Assembly (NCBI GenBank): GCA_004151065.3
Contig: NWUY0300006644.1
Location: 23,041 to 42,351 of the forward strand
Direction of reading: 5' to 3'
Origin: Larix sibirica
Taxonomy: Eukaryota; Streptophyta; Pinopsida; Pinales; Pinaceae
Length of the DNA stretch: 19,311 nucleotides
Shown: one piece after another, positions 8,525-17,830 of the stretch
Position numbering within the stretch: the stretch's first letter is position 1
How the letters are laid out: the number at the start of each line of letters is the position of its first letter
Program-made: the position numbers and the translations under genes
The notes under the pieces: model-generated
Told to the model about the DNA's origin: nothing
Database searches by the model: none
The model's input: only the letters and a program-made list of their open reading frames with translations

Positions 8525-10007
8525 TTAGCCCACAACAATGATAGATCTCACATGCTCTGCAAAATCATCATCAACAAAAAAAAAGTGGGAGCCTCCTGTG
8601 TAATTATTTCCATGGTTTTCTCAACCATAGTATCTATGCCATCATAAATCTCTCCCAAGTAAAGTTTGTCAATGTTTGTATCTTGGAAAAGCTCAAATGC
8701 AAGTGATGTGAACTCGAGGAATAAATCTATCTTGCAACACCCTTGCTCATCAATTAACACTGTCCGCACCATACTTCCCCTCTTTGAATCTGCCTATCTC
8801 CACTCAGCCCAAGTCACACCCACCACCATACGCATTAATACAGATTTGACAATTGACATCAACAATGTGGCGCAACATGATGGAGTTTGAAACATATCTT
8901 GTCTCAGCAACTTTGAGAAACTCTAATTTGGAGTATTTTTGAAATATTGCTTCAGACTGGTGGTGGTTGGTGATGAATTTTATGATACTCCTAGCTTGCC
9001 CTGTGATCTCCTTAGTCCTAAATCTCTTCTAAAATCAGATTTTAATTATGGACAATGCAAGGAGTTCAAAAGTTATGATTGTATCTACCCTCAACAATTA
9101 AGCCTGCAACTTTGTAAATAGGTGCATTATCTCTGATAACCTGTGCCACATTTTCTGGGCCTATTTGCTCAATAGCAACAATTAAAATTTCAGCAATGAA
9201 ATTACTATTTTTTACCTGACCTGAACAATCTTCCACTCCCAAGAACATTGCTCCTTTTGGTGATGATACAATGACATTGATCAATGGCCTATGCTTTGTA
9301 TCAGTCCATTCATCTGGAATAATGGAAACCCCCGAGCTACTCCATGAGTTATGAATTGGTCTTAAAACATCCTCGAGAAGCTGCCTCTCTTTCTTGAGCA
9401 AAACTGTTTTGAGTTTTTCATAGTTTGGCCCCTAAACTTTGAGGGGCTGTGTTAGTTGCCTCACCAAATCCTGCCAATAGGGGGATTGAACCACATTAAA
9501 AGGGATACTGCAAGCATAGATAGCCCTTGTCACTCTTGTTTCGGCTGCTTCTCTCCCTTGATTATTGAGCATTTTCAACAATTTGCTATTTTAACCTACA
9601 ATTGGAGTTTTTGATATCTCTTCTTCAAGCTGTAATGACCTCCTCTTCCTTGCTTCATGGACGTGGACAATATTTGGCTCACTGCTAGCAGCCAAGTGAG
9701 TATTGCTACCAATACCAATTTAGCTTCTTTGCTCTATCAACTTTTGAGCATCATTCTGCTCTTTGTCAAATTTAGTCCTCACCTCCAGATTTCTGGTATG
9801 TGTACAAACATCAATACCCTTTACCCCTTCATACAAACTGTGAGCCTTGACTCTTGTCTTGCCATTGTCACATAAATTACACCTCCATACACATGAATCC
9901 CCACCACCCATTTAGCTTGGTGCATACTTCCAAAGGGGATAGTATTCTTGTTGCTTACATGCTTGAGTAGCTCTAGGGGCTTTAGAAATGACACTTTGAG
10001 AAGCCAT
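8525..10007 (-). pseudogene. hAT transposase with BED finger and DUF659, broken
   Basis: This is a plant hAT-superfamily transposase, which would bind element ends in the nucleus and cut them. The likely start is the ATG at 10005-10007 (MASQSVISKAP, then QQEYYPLWKY). The BED zinc finger follows at 9804-9881 (WRCNLC...RVKAH...GIDVC, zinc ligands Cys-Cys-His-Cys kept). DUF659 is at about 9090-9390: SWSSSGVSIIPDEWTDTKHR, PLINVIVSSPKGAMFL, DCSGQV, VIRDNAP. One frame holds from 10007 to 9066 with five stops (9912, 9720, 9591, 9432, 9066). Beyond, homology hops frames: ITGQARSIIKFI, KYSKLEFLKVAETR, then MVVGVTWAEWR and IYDGIDTMVEKTMEII (8548-8772 frame), and FFFVDDDFAEHVRSIIV after a T9 run. It ends at about 8525 against the hairpin block, so the C-terminal dimerisation domain is missing. 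Inactive. Confidence 0.92.
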
Positions 10008-10204
10008 GAATGTTGCAAAAGCAGAAATAAATCTGCTCACCAAATATCGTGCTGCCCACACCCTTCTTGTTGCCCACAATCGTTCTTTTGCTGGAAATGC
10101 ACCAAAGCATGCTTCCATTGCTCCGAAACACAAGTAAATTGCATGTTGCTGCTGTAGGAAGCTCTTTTTGTTGAAGAAAGTGTGAGGAATGAGTGAAATG
10201 GAGG

Positions 10205-10240
10205 GCTTGCTTATAGAAAAAAAGAGACTGTTAGGGTTTC
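10205..10240 (-). promoter_or_regulatory. possible promoter of the hAT gene (telobox and TATA-like)
   Basis: On the minus strand AAACCCTAA (10231-10239), an exact plant telobox core, precedes CTATAAGC (TATA-like, near 10209-10216) about 200 bases upstream of the likely transposase start. The order and orientation suit a promoter, but each motif is short and may be chance. Confidence 0.3.
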
Positions 10241-10350
10241 TAGAGGATTCTAATTTTTGTTTTCTTCAAATGAATGTAAAAATAAATTAATTAAGTTTAT
10301 AAAGTGATTAGATGTCTACATTAGTCATTATTTAAGTGTTTTTATGCTAT

Positions 10351-10585
10351 ATAAGGTTCCCATGTCCCTCATGGGCGCTTGGACTGGCCCACATACAAAC
10401 TAAAAATTGCCTGAAATGCAGCTTGAAATCGCCGAAATGGTACGAAAACGTCGCCGATTGTACCATACAACATTTCCAAATCAGGAAACGTTGTCCAATA
10501 TAATCGACAACATTTACAAGCCATTCCATCCTGGTTTCCGTATTTCCTGGCGTTTCAGGGACTAGGACGTGACTAATTTGGGCAT
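10351..10585. repeat. second GC-richer dyad block beyond the hAT gene
   Basis: This block again stands out from AT-rich flanks and is full of short dyads: CCCATG/CATGGG around 10358-10374, ATGGTAC (10437-10443) against GTACCAT (10460-10466), and repeated GAAAC/GTTTC motifs such as CAGGAAACGTTG and TTTCCTGGCGTTTCAGG. An 81-codon open stretch on the minus strand (10347-10592) crosses it, without recognisable domains. It may be the other terminal region of the hAT element, by analogy with 8246-8524, but its motifs differ. Confidence in that reading is low. Confidence 0.4.
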
Positions 10586-10610
10586 TTCCCACAACTTAGA
10601 TTCTAGGTAA

Positions 10611-11408
10611 CTTGGTTCATTATAGGAAAGTTCTTAAAATGAAGGTTTTGTCATATGCTAGAGCTAATGAACAGGGAATGCTTTCTCCACATCTTAAACC
10701 TTAGCTTGAATTTTATTAGATACATAGGCGTGGCATTGGCTGGGATGCCACACTAGAGAATAATGAACAGATCTGGTCGGTTGCACCACTGCTACATTTC
10801 TTAAATTAGATCTATCCTCGTAAACTTTTTTGTGGTTGTAATATGTATTAGCTTTGTAAACTATATCATGAAGCAGATATGGAAAACTAATTGTAGTTGC
10901 ATTTAAAATTAAAATTACTTGGGAATTGTTTAAACTAGACTCACTATTGAAATCTCTGAGCTCCAAATTTCCAAATATATTTGTCAACTTGAACATAGAA
11001 CTAATGCCCATTTGGAAATTAGGATTTTTCTATTTTCCACTTGATTGAAACCACATAGCTTTACTCTTACATTGGTGTATGTGCAATAGTGAAGCTTGTA
11101 CAACTTCTAGGATAAGAATGGAAGATCGTGCAGGGAGAAAGCCATTGGCATGTGAATATTAACATGCTGAAGGGGCCCATGTACTAGAACATGCAAAGTT
11201 TTGACATTCGGTTAAAGGGATTGCCCCCACATAACTAATAAATATTAAAAAAGGTGCCTCAAATTAATAGATGACTTTATACTACTGTAGTTTATAGAGA
11301 GCAATGGGAAGGTATTGCCAGGGAGTATTTTGCAGGTCAAGGATGCAAATTATTTCAGTAGTTTTAGGTTGAGATAGGACCATATTAACTACATTTCATG
11401 GGGGTATT
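10611..11408. other. non-coding spacer, nothing recognised
   Basis: No recognisable gene or element. A 105-codon open stretch on the minus strand (10694-11011) has no domain, signal or homology that I can name and is probably chance. Confidence 0.5.
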
Positions 11409-11990
11409 TGTTGGAATCGGGGAAGCATCTCCTGGAGTTGATTGCAACTTTGTGCAAATGGTGAAGCACAAAGATTTGAGCAAGTGTTAAAGCAAGCCCG
11501 CAGATTTGTGAGCTGTAGTTTGCATTAACGTGGAATTGCGGTTGACATGTGTAGACAAGGTATACATGTGACATAACAGATAGTTGTCGACATGGTGTAG
11601 ATGGTTGAGTAAGTATTTACCAAGTCCATGAATCTGAGACGAAATCAAACTTGAGCATTGAGAAGAGTGCACCAACTATAAATTAGGGAAGCAGTCCTGA
11701 ACACACTTGTAACCTAATGCTTTATTTGTTGTGAAGATCAAGTCCAATGCAAATTTTAATGATCGACCTATTGCTATAAGTTTGAAGGTGCTAGCTTGAG
11801 CTAGGTTAGTTAGTTTGATTGGATAGTGAGTCTATGAGTGATATATTATGGCAATCTCGTGAGATTGAGTTTTCATGTATGTGGGCCAAAGAACCACAAT
11901 TTTTTGAGACCATATGTGTGAGATGAAGAATTTGATAAACCTCTGTAAGAAAAACAATACTAAACAAAATCTAAAACAAAAGAATTAACA
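11409..11990 (+). mobile_element. possible solo LTR or LTR fragment
   Basis: TGTTGGAATCGGGG at 11409 is a common start of plant LTRs. A TATA-like CTATAAATTA lies at 11676-11685, and downstream T-rich sequence (TGCTTTATTTGTTG) could hold a polyadenylation region. The right end is not defined. AACA occurs near 11957 and 11990, but no 5-base duplication matching the left flank was found and no primer-binding site is convincing. A tentative call by overall look. Confidence 0.3.
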
Positions 11991-11999
11991 ATGGCTCAC

Positions 12000-12625
12000 A
12001 TACACAGTGCTACCCCTCAGATTGTACGAGGACGTATCCAGGGGTAAAGATCATAGATGTAGATGATCCATATGATGTTCAATGTATGGCTTACCTAAGC
12101 CAATCATGTAAACTGTGTCATTGTATCAAGTGATACATGGTTGTGATGTAATGTAATGATGTGACCGAGATGTATCTTGCATATGTACAGGGCCAGTTAT
12201 AACACATACATAACACATACTCAGCTCCCCTATGACAGTTGCATAAATGGAATGTCTCTTGAGTGTTTTTTTACCAAGGATTATTTACATCTTCACGACC
12301 GTAAATAATCCAAGGTTTTTTCACTTGAAATCCTCCAAGATGGGGACATTTCCTAGGTGCAATTTGCCATACATTAGAGCACTTGAGCCCTATGGGTCAA
12401 TGTAATGTAAACATCTCATGTATATGGTCACCATGGACACTTATGTAATGTTAAGTTAGAGTCTAGAGTCTTAGGAGTCCCTCTTGCACATGGTTACATG
12501 ATAATTCTAATATCTTAGTGGTTAAAAACAAGTTAAAAGGTTAGGACATGGCTTCCCGAAGTCTAACTTTATGTTAAATGTTCTAATTTGTCATTAACTT
12601 TATAACTTAAACTTCTCCCTTCTAA
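12000..12625. other. non-coding spacer with one hairpin
   Basis: No gene was recognised. At 12278-12288 and 12301-12311 an 11-base perfect inverted repeat (GGATTATTTAC) encloses a 12-base loop; it extends to 16-base arms (12273-12288 with 12301-12316) with two mismatches, and T runs lie on both sides. TGTAATG-type words recur nearby (12142, 12399 and 12443 areas). Confidence 0.55.
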
Positions 12626-13560
12626 TGTGAGACCCCTAACACATTTTCATGCAAATCTCACGCATCCCAATGCACCCTCCTAAACTAGCCTCCTAGGCTA
12701 GCACCCCCCTTAATTTTATGTCTATCTTAACCCTTAAACCCTCCTAGATCCACCTAGACCCTTAAAACCCCAAACACCCTCCTCTAACTAGCAAATCGTC
12801 CCTCCTTTCCTCACATGTGTGAGCCGTACTCTCTCTTCCCTCACATGTGTGGCACTTTACCTTGCTTTAACTTGGTTTTGGTTCTTGTTTTACCTTGCTT
12901 GGACCCATACCTACCTTTGTGAGGTTGGTTAGGAACGTTGGATTCCTATTTAGGCCCACACATGCCAAGAAAGGCTAGAAGTTTGTCTGAAATCCCAAAT
13001 CGCCCCCCTCCTTTTTGACCATTTGTCCCTCTCAACAAATCGTTGGCCCTCTTTAAGCTAGCGCCCTCTCCCTTTGGCCCTTCTCAACCATTTTGTGATA
13101 TTTTTATTATTATTTCTCATGTAAGAGGGATTTGTTAGGTTTTTTAGTTTTTTAGTTAGGGTTTTGAGTCTTCGAGAAGTGATTTTTTTTTCTAATGAGA
13201 GGTTGAACTTCTAAAGCTATATAAGGAAAGCTCATCTCTTATTTTATTTTTGGTTGTTGGTGCTACAAGAGAGCTATTTTTGTACAATACATTTTTTCTA
13301 TAATAAAATTGTCTTGGCTTTGGAGGTCATATCTTGGGGCTTCTCATTGGTGATGGTATTTTTCTTGTTCATGGTTCTTCTATTGGAGGTAATATTGTGC
13401 TAGGATTGTGTTCTATTTCTTTTGAGCTTCTTTAGGGGCGATATTGTCCAAAGGGATTGGATCTATGGTAGGGGTTTATTATAGGTTCAATTGATTTTCT
13501 TGCATAGAGGGAGGTTTTTCTTTGTACTAATCCTCATTAAGATTTTGCAAATCCAGCCCC
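12626..13560 (+). mobile_element. possible gypsy-type LTR
   Basis: The stretch opens with TGTGAGACCCCTAACA, like the TGTxACACCCC starts of plant gypsy LTRs. It continues pyrimidine-rich, with CAAATCGTCCCTCC-like words near 12791, 12996 and 13037. It then has a good TATA box (TATATAAGG, 13218-13226) followed 76 bases later by AATAAA (13302-13307), the layout of the U3-R part of an LTR. A 17-base palindrome (CTAGCCT-CCT-AGGCTAG, 12685-12701) and a direct repeat CCTCACATGTGTG (12809-12821, 12839-12851) lie inside. The right end, flanking duplication and primer-binding site are not identified, so the call is tentative. Confidence 0.4.
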
Positions 13561-13860
13561 TTCTAGTGTAGGGTTTCACTCAAGTAGGAAGTAGAGGAGG
13601 AGTCCATCCTCCCTTTGTGATTTTGCATGATTATATCTTCTAATACATCTATGAAGGGTTGGAGGCCTTTAGAATTTACTCTTTCTAGGCAATCTTGTGG
13701 AACAAGTCCATTGGAGAAATTCTTTGTTCTCCATAGCTCCCCCAAAAAGTTACAACACTTGTCTCTCTTATTTCTCTTGCAACCATCCATAAAATTAAAA
13801 GCAAATCTCTTTTATTTTCTTTGTTTTAGTTGGTGGAAACTACCCTAAAAGAAAAACCCC
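13561..13860. other. unassigned stretch with a 75-codon open frame
   Basis: On the minus strand 13563-13790 is open for 75 codons (it includes GELWRTKNFSNGLVPQDCLE and a Ser-rich end). I do not recognise it. There is no clear promoter or splice pattern. It could be the internal 5' region of an LTR element to its left, or chance. Confidence 0.25.
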
Positions 13861-15000
13861 AAAAATATTTTAGATTTCACTTAGATCTATCGGTTGAATT
13901 AGAATATCTTAAGCATATCTTTTGATTTTATGAATTTTTCCTTTCATATTAAAATATAGAAAAAATTGTTATTTGTCTCTTAGAGTCTAGATAAATTTTA
14001 TTTGGGAAAATTAACATAAATAAAAATCTGGAAATTATTGTTTACCCTTCATTTTCAGATTTATTTTCCGTAAAAATCCATAATTTTTTTTTTGTACTTC
14101 ATTGAATATCATCTAGATTGAGAGATTTAATATTTATATCATGATTGACACTATTGCTAAATTTTCTTTAGGTATTTACTGCAATCTAGAATTTTCTTAA
14201 AAAATAGGAAAATTTCCAGATTTGGTAATATGGAAAATTTCACTGTTTTATTTAAGATTTAAAAAGAATTACAGTGCTGCAATTTTCTGCATTTCCAGCA
14301 ATATATATAACCTACAATTTGCAACAGCTAGTTGGGAAAAGTTCACAAGTTAAAGTACTATTTTTAGTAATTTTCCTAGCTATTTTAATTCTAGAATTTT
14401 CTGCAATTTTTTATATTTTTACTAATTTCCAGTACTAGTTTTCTTTGTTTATATTTAATAATTTAAATCATAAATACAAGGATAAAATTTCCAGTGGTTT
14501 TAAGTTTTAAGTTTTTAACCACTAAGCCCTTTGAGCTCTAATCACTAAGAACTAATAATCTAAGTGTTATTGATTGTGTCTTGGCATTTTGATTTATCTA
14601 ACAAGTGGTTATTGCTATATTTTGCTAAGTGAGTGGTTGTTGTGTTTAATAGATAAGACATAATTGATTTAGTGGAATATTGAGGACATATTGCTAAAAC
14701 CAATAATTACTAATTGTTATTATTGTGGATTTGGGATATTGTCTTGTTTCATTGTTTATCGTTCATATTGAATATCTTGAGAAGTATTGCTAGTGAGTTT
14801 ACCATTGTTATTGGATATTAGAAGTAAATTTATTAGCCAAGCTTAAACATCCATTGCTAATGACTATTTCACATGTTTTTTTAACTTTTTCCCAAGTACA
14901 TGAGCCAACTTTACATTATATAATGTGCTTAGAAAGAGTCTAGATTAACTTTAATATTGTTTTATCTTTCATCTAGACTTAAATAAATAAATTAATAATA
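13861..15000. repeat. AT-rich sequence with degenerate direct repeats
   Basis: No gene was recognised. TCTAGAATTTTCT occurs exactly at 14185-14197 and 14390-14402, and each copy is followed by AATTTCCAG (about 14211 and 14423). Further TTTCCAG words lie at about 14292 and 14488. This suggests an old duplication with a period near 205 bases. From 14560 to 14870 ATTGCTA-like words recur irregularly. Confidence 0.45.
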
Positions 15001-15330
15001 AATCTAATTGGGATACCCCTCTAGGCTTAGGTTTAAAGACAAAGCCTGAAGTGAGAGGTTGTGAGTTGAAGTGACAGTGACGAGCAACCTTTGTTGCCAC
15101 TTAGGTTGTGCATACAATTATAAAGTCAAAATGTTGAACCAAGGTGCCACTTAGTAGGGGGAGGTTGGCCATGTGGTCATGGGTGCACAACAAGGTCACT
15201 TAGTTGCAAAGAGTAAATAAACTTTTGTCCCCCTTCTAACTTAAACCTATAAGTTCACTCTTACAAATAAGTTACTTTTATAATTTAAGTGATTTAATTT
15301 TATACAAAGTTAAATGAACCATGGGTCCAA
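15001..15330. other. non-coding spacer, nothing recognised
   Basis: No gene or element was identified. The copia homology to the right begins without a visible boundary or 5' LTR. The upstream half of the copia reverse transcriptase, including its active site, is absent. Confidence 0.5.
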
Positions 15331-15334
15331 TAGG

Positions 15335-16250
15335 AATTGATAAAAGAATTTGGTGCAAGTGTGACACTCGTCCCAAAATTAATTTATTACATTATTATTT
15401 GGGCATTGAAGTTTGGCAACAACCAAATAGGATTTTCATCTCGTAGGCAAAGTATGATGAAGAATTGCTGAACACGTTTAGAATGGAATATCATAATCGT
15501 AGCAAACACCATTGGAGGTAAACTTAAAGCTTTCGAAAGATGATAAATTGGAAGTGGTTAATGAATTGCTGTTTCGTCAACTTGTAGGAGTATTGATATA
15601 TCTTACCACAACTAGATCAAACATAAATTTTGCAGTTGTAATGCTATCAAGGTTTGTAAATTGTCTGAGGGAGACACATGGGAATGCATCAAAGAGAGTA
15701 CTTAAGTATATCAAAGATAGTACCTCGCAGTTTGGTATTGTACTTGAGAAGAATGATAACTTAATGTTGAAAAGTTTTTCAAATGCAGATTGGGCAGGTG
15801 ATATAGATGAAAGAAAATTTTCAAAGGTTATGGTTTTATTCTTGGTAGTAGAGTGATTTCAAAAGGCAAGTAAAAAGAAACCTTTAGCTCTTTTGACAAT
15901 AGAAGTAGAATACAAAGCAATAGTTGGAGCAACATTTGAAGCAATGTGGCTACATAGAATTTTATGTGATCCAAAGCTTGCACAAATACAACCAACAACC
16001 TTCCACTATGACAATGGAAGTGCCATCAAGATGACAGAGGTTCCAATCGATCATTTGAAAACAAAACACATCGAATTCATCATCACTATATCAAAAAACA
16101 GGTGCAGAGCAAAGAGATAGAATCGATTTATTGCAAGTCCCAAGATCAAGTAGCATACTGCATACATCTTCACCAAAGCACTCAACAAGGAAAAGTTCAA
16201 GAAATTTTGAGAGACATCAGGAGTTATAGGAAATGAAATAAACATTCAAA
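15335..16250 (+). pseudogene. Ty1/copia pol 3' end: late reverse transcriptase and RNase H, broken
   Basis: This is the C-terminal end of a plant Ty1/copia polyprotein, 5'-truncated. It begins with a weak ELIKEFG segment, then HYYLGIEVWQQPNRIFIS, a stop, and AKYDEELLNTF. A one-base loss near 15505 shifts into EVNLKLSKDD, RQLVGVLIYLTTTRSNINFA and VLKYIKDS. RNase H follows: SNADWAGDIDERK, IEVEYKAIVGA (normally TEAEY) and HYDNGSAIKM, so the acidic residues at these three sites (Asp, Glu, Asp) are kept. Two compensating frameshifts lie near 15835-15890 and another near 16100. It ends FTKALNKEKFKKF and a stop just before the polypurine tract. RNase H would remove the RNA strand during reverse transcription. 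The YVDD part, integrase and gag are absent from the window. Confidence 0.93.
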
Positions 16251-16255
16251 GGGGG
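16248..16255 (+). other. copia polypurine tract
   Basis: AAAGGGGG lies immediately before the TG of the 3' LTR, the position where plus-strand DNA synthesis is primed in LTR retrotransposons. Confidence 0.85.
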
Positions 16256-16532
16256 TGTTCGATATTGTAATGTTTATTTTATCTAAGGAATACTAAATGT
16301 TATGTATTAGAGTAATGTTGTAATGACATCAAGTGAGAAATAAGTCATATATAATAAATGGCATTTAAGTTAATGTACTTATGTAATAAGGTGAGCAGTT
16401 CCTAATGGGAATACCAAACTTGCTAGATATATATGCAACACCACTTTATGTAATTTTGTAGCACATTGCTATACTACATCTCTTATTTGTCTCTCTTGTC
16501 TCCATACACACTCTCCATATCATAGTTTAACA
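16256..16532 (+). mobile_element. 3' LTR of the Ty1/copia element
   Basis: The LTR starts TGTTCGATATTG directly after the polypurine tract and ends ...GTTTAACA, giving the short TGTT...AACA inverted ends typical of copia. Length is 277 bases, in the usual range for small copia LTRs. A TATA-like GATATATATGC (16426-16436) could be the U3 promoter. The five bases after it (TAAAG) would be one half of the target duplication; the other half and the 5' LTR are not in the window. The right boundary is inferred from the AACA end, without a second copy to compare. Confidence 0.78.
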
Positions 16533-16544
16533 TAAAGGCATGGT

Positions 16545-16945
16545 AAATGTAGACAAACTTAGATGCCCATGAGAGAATTGACTCCTAGCTTAGAAATTCA
16601 AAAACTTGGCCCTTCTTGACTACCCCACACTACAAATGTTGGTTACTTCGACATGTTGATCAATACAATGGATAACGTTGAACCGTACAAGTGGGAATTG
16701 TTGATCCCTACAAGAGGTAAACATTGACCCTTGCAAAAGGAAAATGTTGGTCCCTTTTTGTCAAACATTGGCTCCTTGCTATTGCAAACGTCAACACATA
16801 CCTACTATAAGTGTTGACTCGTCCAATTTGGTCATAGAAGAGCAAATCCATCATGTCTTTCTCAAGGTGGTCTATGTTAGTAGTCTAGGGGTGGTATCTA
16901 CTTTCTCATGTAGAGGTTGTCGAACACAAAAGATTAAGGGGGGGA
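16545..16945 (+). repeat. duplicated segment, copy A
   Basis: This segment starts just outside the copia LTR and resembles 17780-18085. At the left end 16553-16579 matches 17788-17814 at 24 of 27 bases. At the right end 16883-16915 matches 18023-18055 at 29 of 33 bases. The spacing of matches differs (1235 and 1140 bases), so copy A is about 95 bases longer between them, mostly explained by more minisatellite units. Confidence 0.72.
16635..16830 (+). repeat. degenerate 22-23 base minisatellite, about nine units
   Basis: A word close to AAYRTTGAYCC recurs with starts at about 16635, 16652, 16674, 16696, 16720, 16743, 16764, 16787 and 16809; the spacing is 17, then 21-24 bases. The better units end in CAAGAGG or similar (TACAAGTGGG, TACAAGAGG, TGCAAAAGG). 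The regular period marks an old tandem array. Non-coding. Confidence 0.75.
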
Positions 16946-17564
16946 TCCTGCAAACATCAAGTTTTTTTGAATGCCCAACTCCACGATAGGGAGCATCTTG
17001 TTCCCCTTCACGACTTGCACTCGTTACTCATGAGCTATGCTCATCACTATGCCTCTGAAAGGACTGTTGCTGGGCGATGATCCCATGTTTAGAATTTTCT
17101 TGCTAAAGAAGAATGTTGGATTTCTTACTTTAATGTTTGGAATTTCATGCTAGGGGAGTTTGATGCCTTAAACAAGGGTAGAGATGACTATTCTGAATTT
17201 GAAAATTTCCTTTCTAGGTTAGCAACGTTCTACCCTTGTGACATAGTTTGGGTTTTTAAATCAGTGATGGGGTTGTTTTGTCATTGACAACTTAGTCTTG
17301 CAGATTTTGTGCAAGGACTAGCAAGTCAACCCCCAACTTCTCTAACTTTATCATTATGCTTGGCAATCTCTTGTATTGAAATAAGGGGTTATCTATTCAA
17401 GGCTAAGGAGTTTTCATTCGGAGTTGGGGAGTCTTTGTTTGGGGAAAGTGGCCAACTAGAAACTTGCATGAGAAGAAGGGACACAAATTATAGTAGATAA
17501 CATCCATCAAGAAACACGTTCACCTAAAAGGAGCATGATTAGCACCTAGAAATCAATGGCAAAA
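16946..17564 (+). other. unassigned stretch between the duplicated segments
   Basis: No gene was recognised. A stretch open from about 17136 to 17273 reads WNFMLGEFDALNKGRDDYSE and SRLATFYPCDIVWVF, which looks protein-like but matches no domain I know. It is on the same strand as, and about 800 bases upstream of, the LINE reverse transcriptase, so it may be a decayed upstream part of that element, but this is a guess. A 63-codon stretch at 17309-17500 has no features. Confidence 0.3.
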
Positions 17565-17830
17565 CATTCAAGAAATGTAGACAAATTCATATGTCCAAAT
17601 TGCAGATGATTTGCAATAAATGAGGGCAAAATACCTAGAGATATAGATAAATTGAGACGCCCATGAAGGAACACAATTTGCAACCATTTGCAAGAGGAAG
17701 TCAAGGCCCTAACACCCCTGAAATGAAGATAAATTTAAGTGCCCAATTTGCAACAAGAAATGAGGGAAAAATGCCCATGAAATACAAACAAACTTAGACA
17801 CCCATGAGATAATTAATGCCCAACTTGAAC
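17565..17830 (+). repeat. degenerate tandem repeat, 60-83 base spacing
   Basis: A word like GAAATGNAGACAAANTTAGA followed by GCCCATGA recurs four times, at about 17571, 17636, 17719 and 17779. The last copy is the start of duplicated segment B, and a fifth relative opens segment A at 16545. Non-coding. Confidence 0.6.

Noticed and set aside
8284-8538. Protein-coding frames through the hairpin block (84-92 codons on both strands)
   Set aside because: They are open on both strands because the block is built from the same palindromic words; the translations are Arg/Ser/Ile repeats reflecting the DNA repeat.
8240-10610. Defined terminal inverted repeats of the hAT element
   Set aside because: The best pairing (ATGCCC plus scattered matches near 8286 and the reverse of about 10580) matches only about 9 of 14 bases, and no 8-base target duplication was found.
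10694-11011. 105-codon minus-strand open frame as a gene
   Set aside because: No recognisable domain, promoter, or codon pattern; length is within chance for AT-rich DNA with few stops.
12720-12790. Interstitial telomeric repeat
   Set aside because: CCCTTAAACCCT-like words occur, but the exact plant telomere unit CCCTAAA is not tandemly repeated.
11409-16532. 11409-11990 and 16256-16532 as the two LTRs of one copia element
   Set aside because: The starts (TGTTGGAATCGGGG and TGTTCGATATTG) and lengths differ and I see no shared internal sequence.
17130-17275. A LINE endonuclease fragment belonging to the right-hand LINE
   Set aside because: The string looks protein-like, but none of the expected boxes (WN, QE, GDFN, SDH) can be identified.
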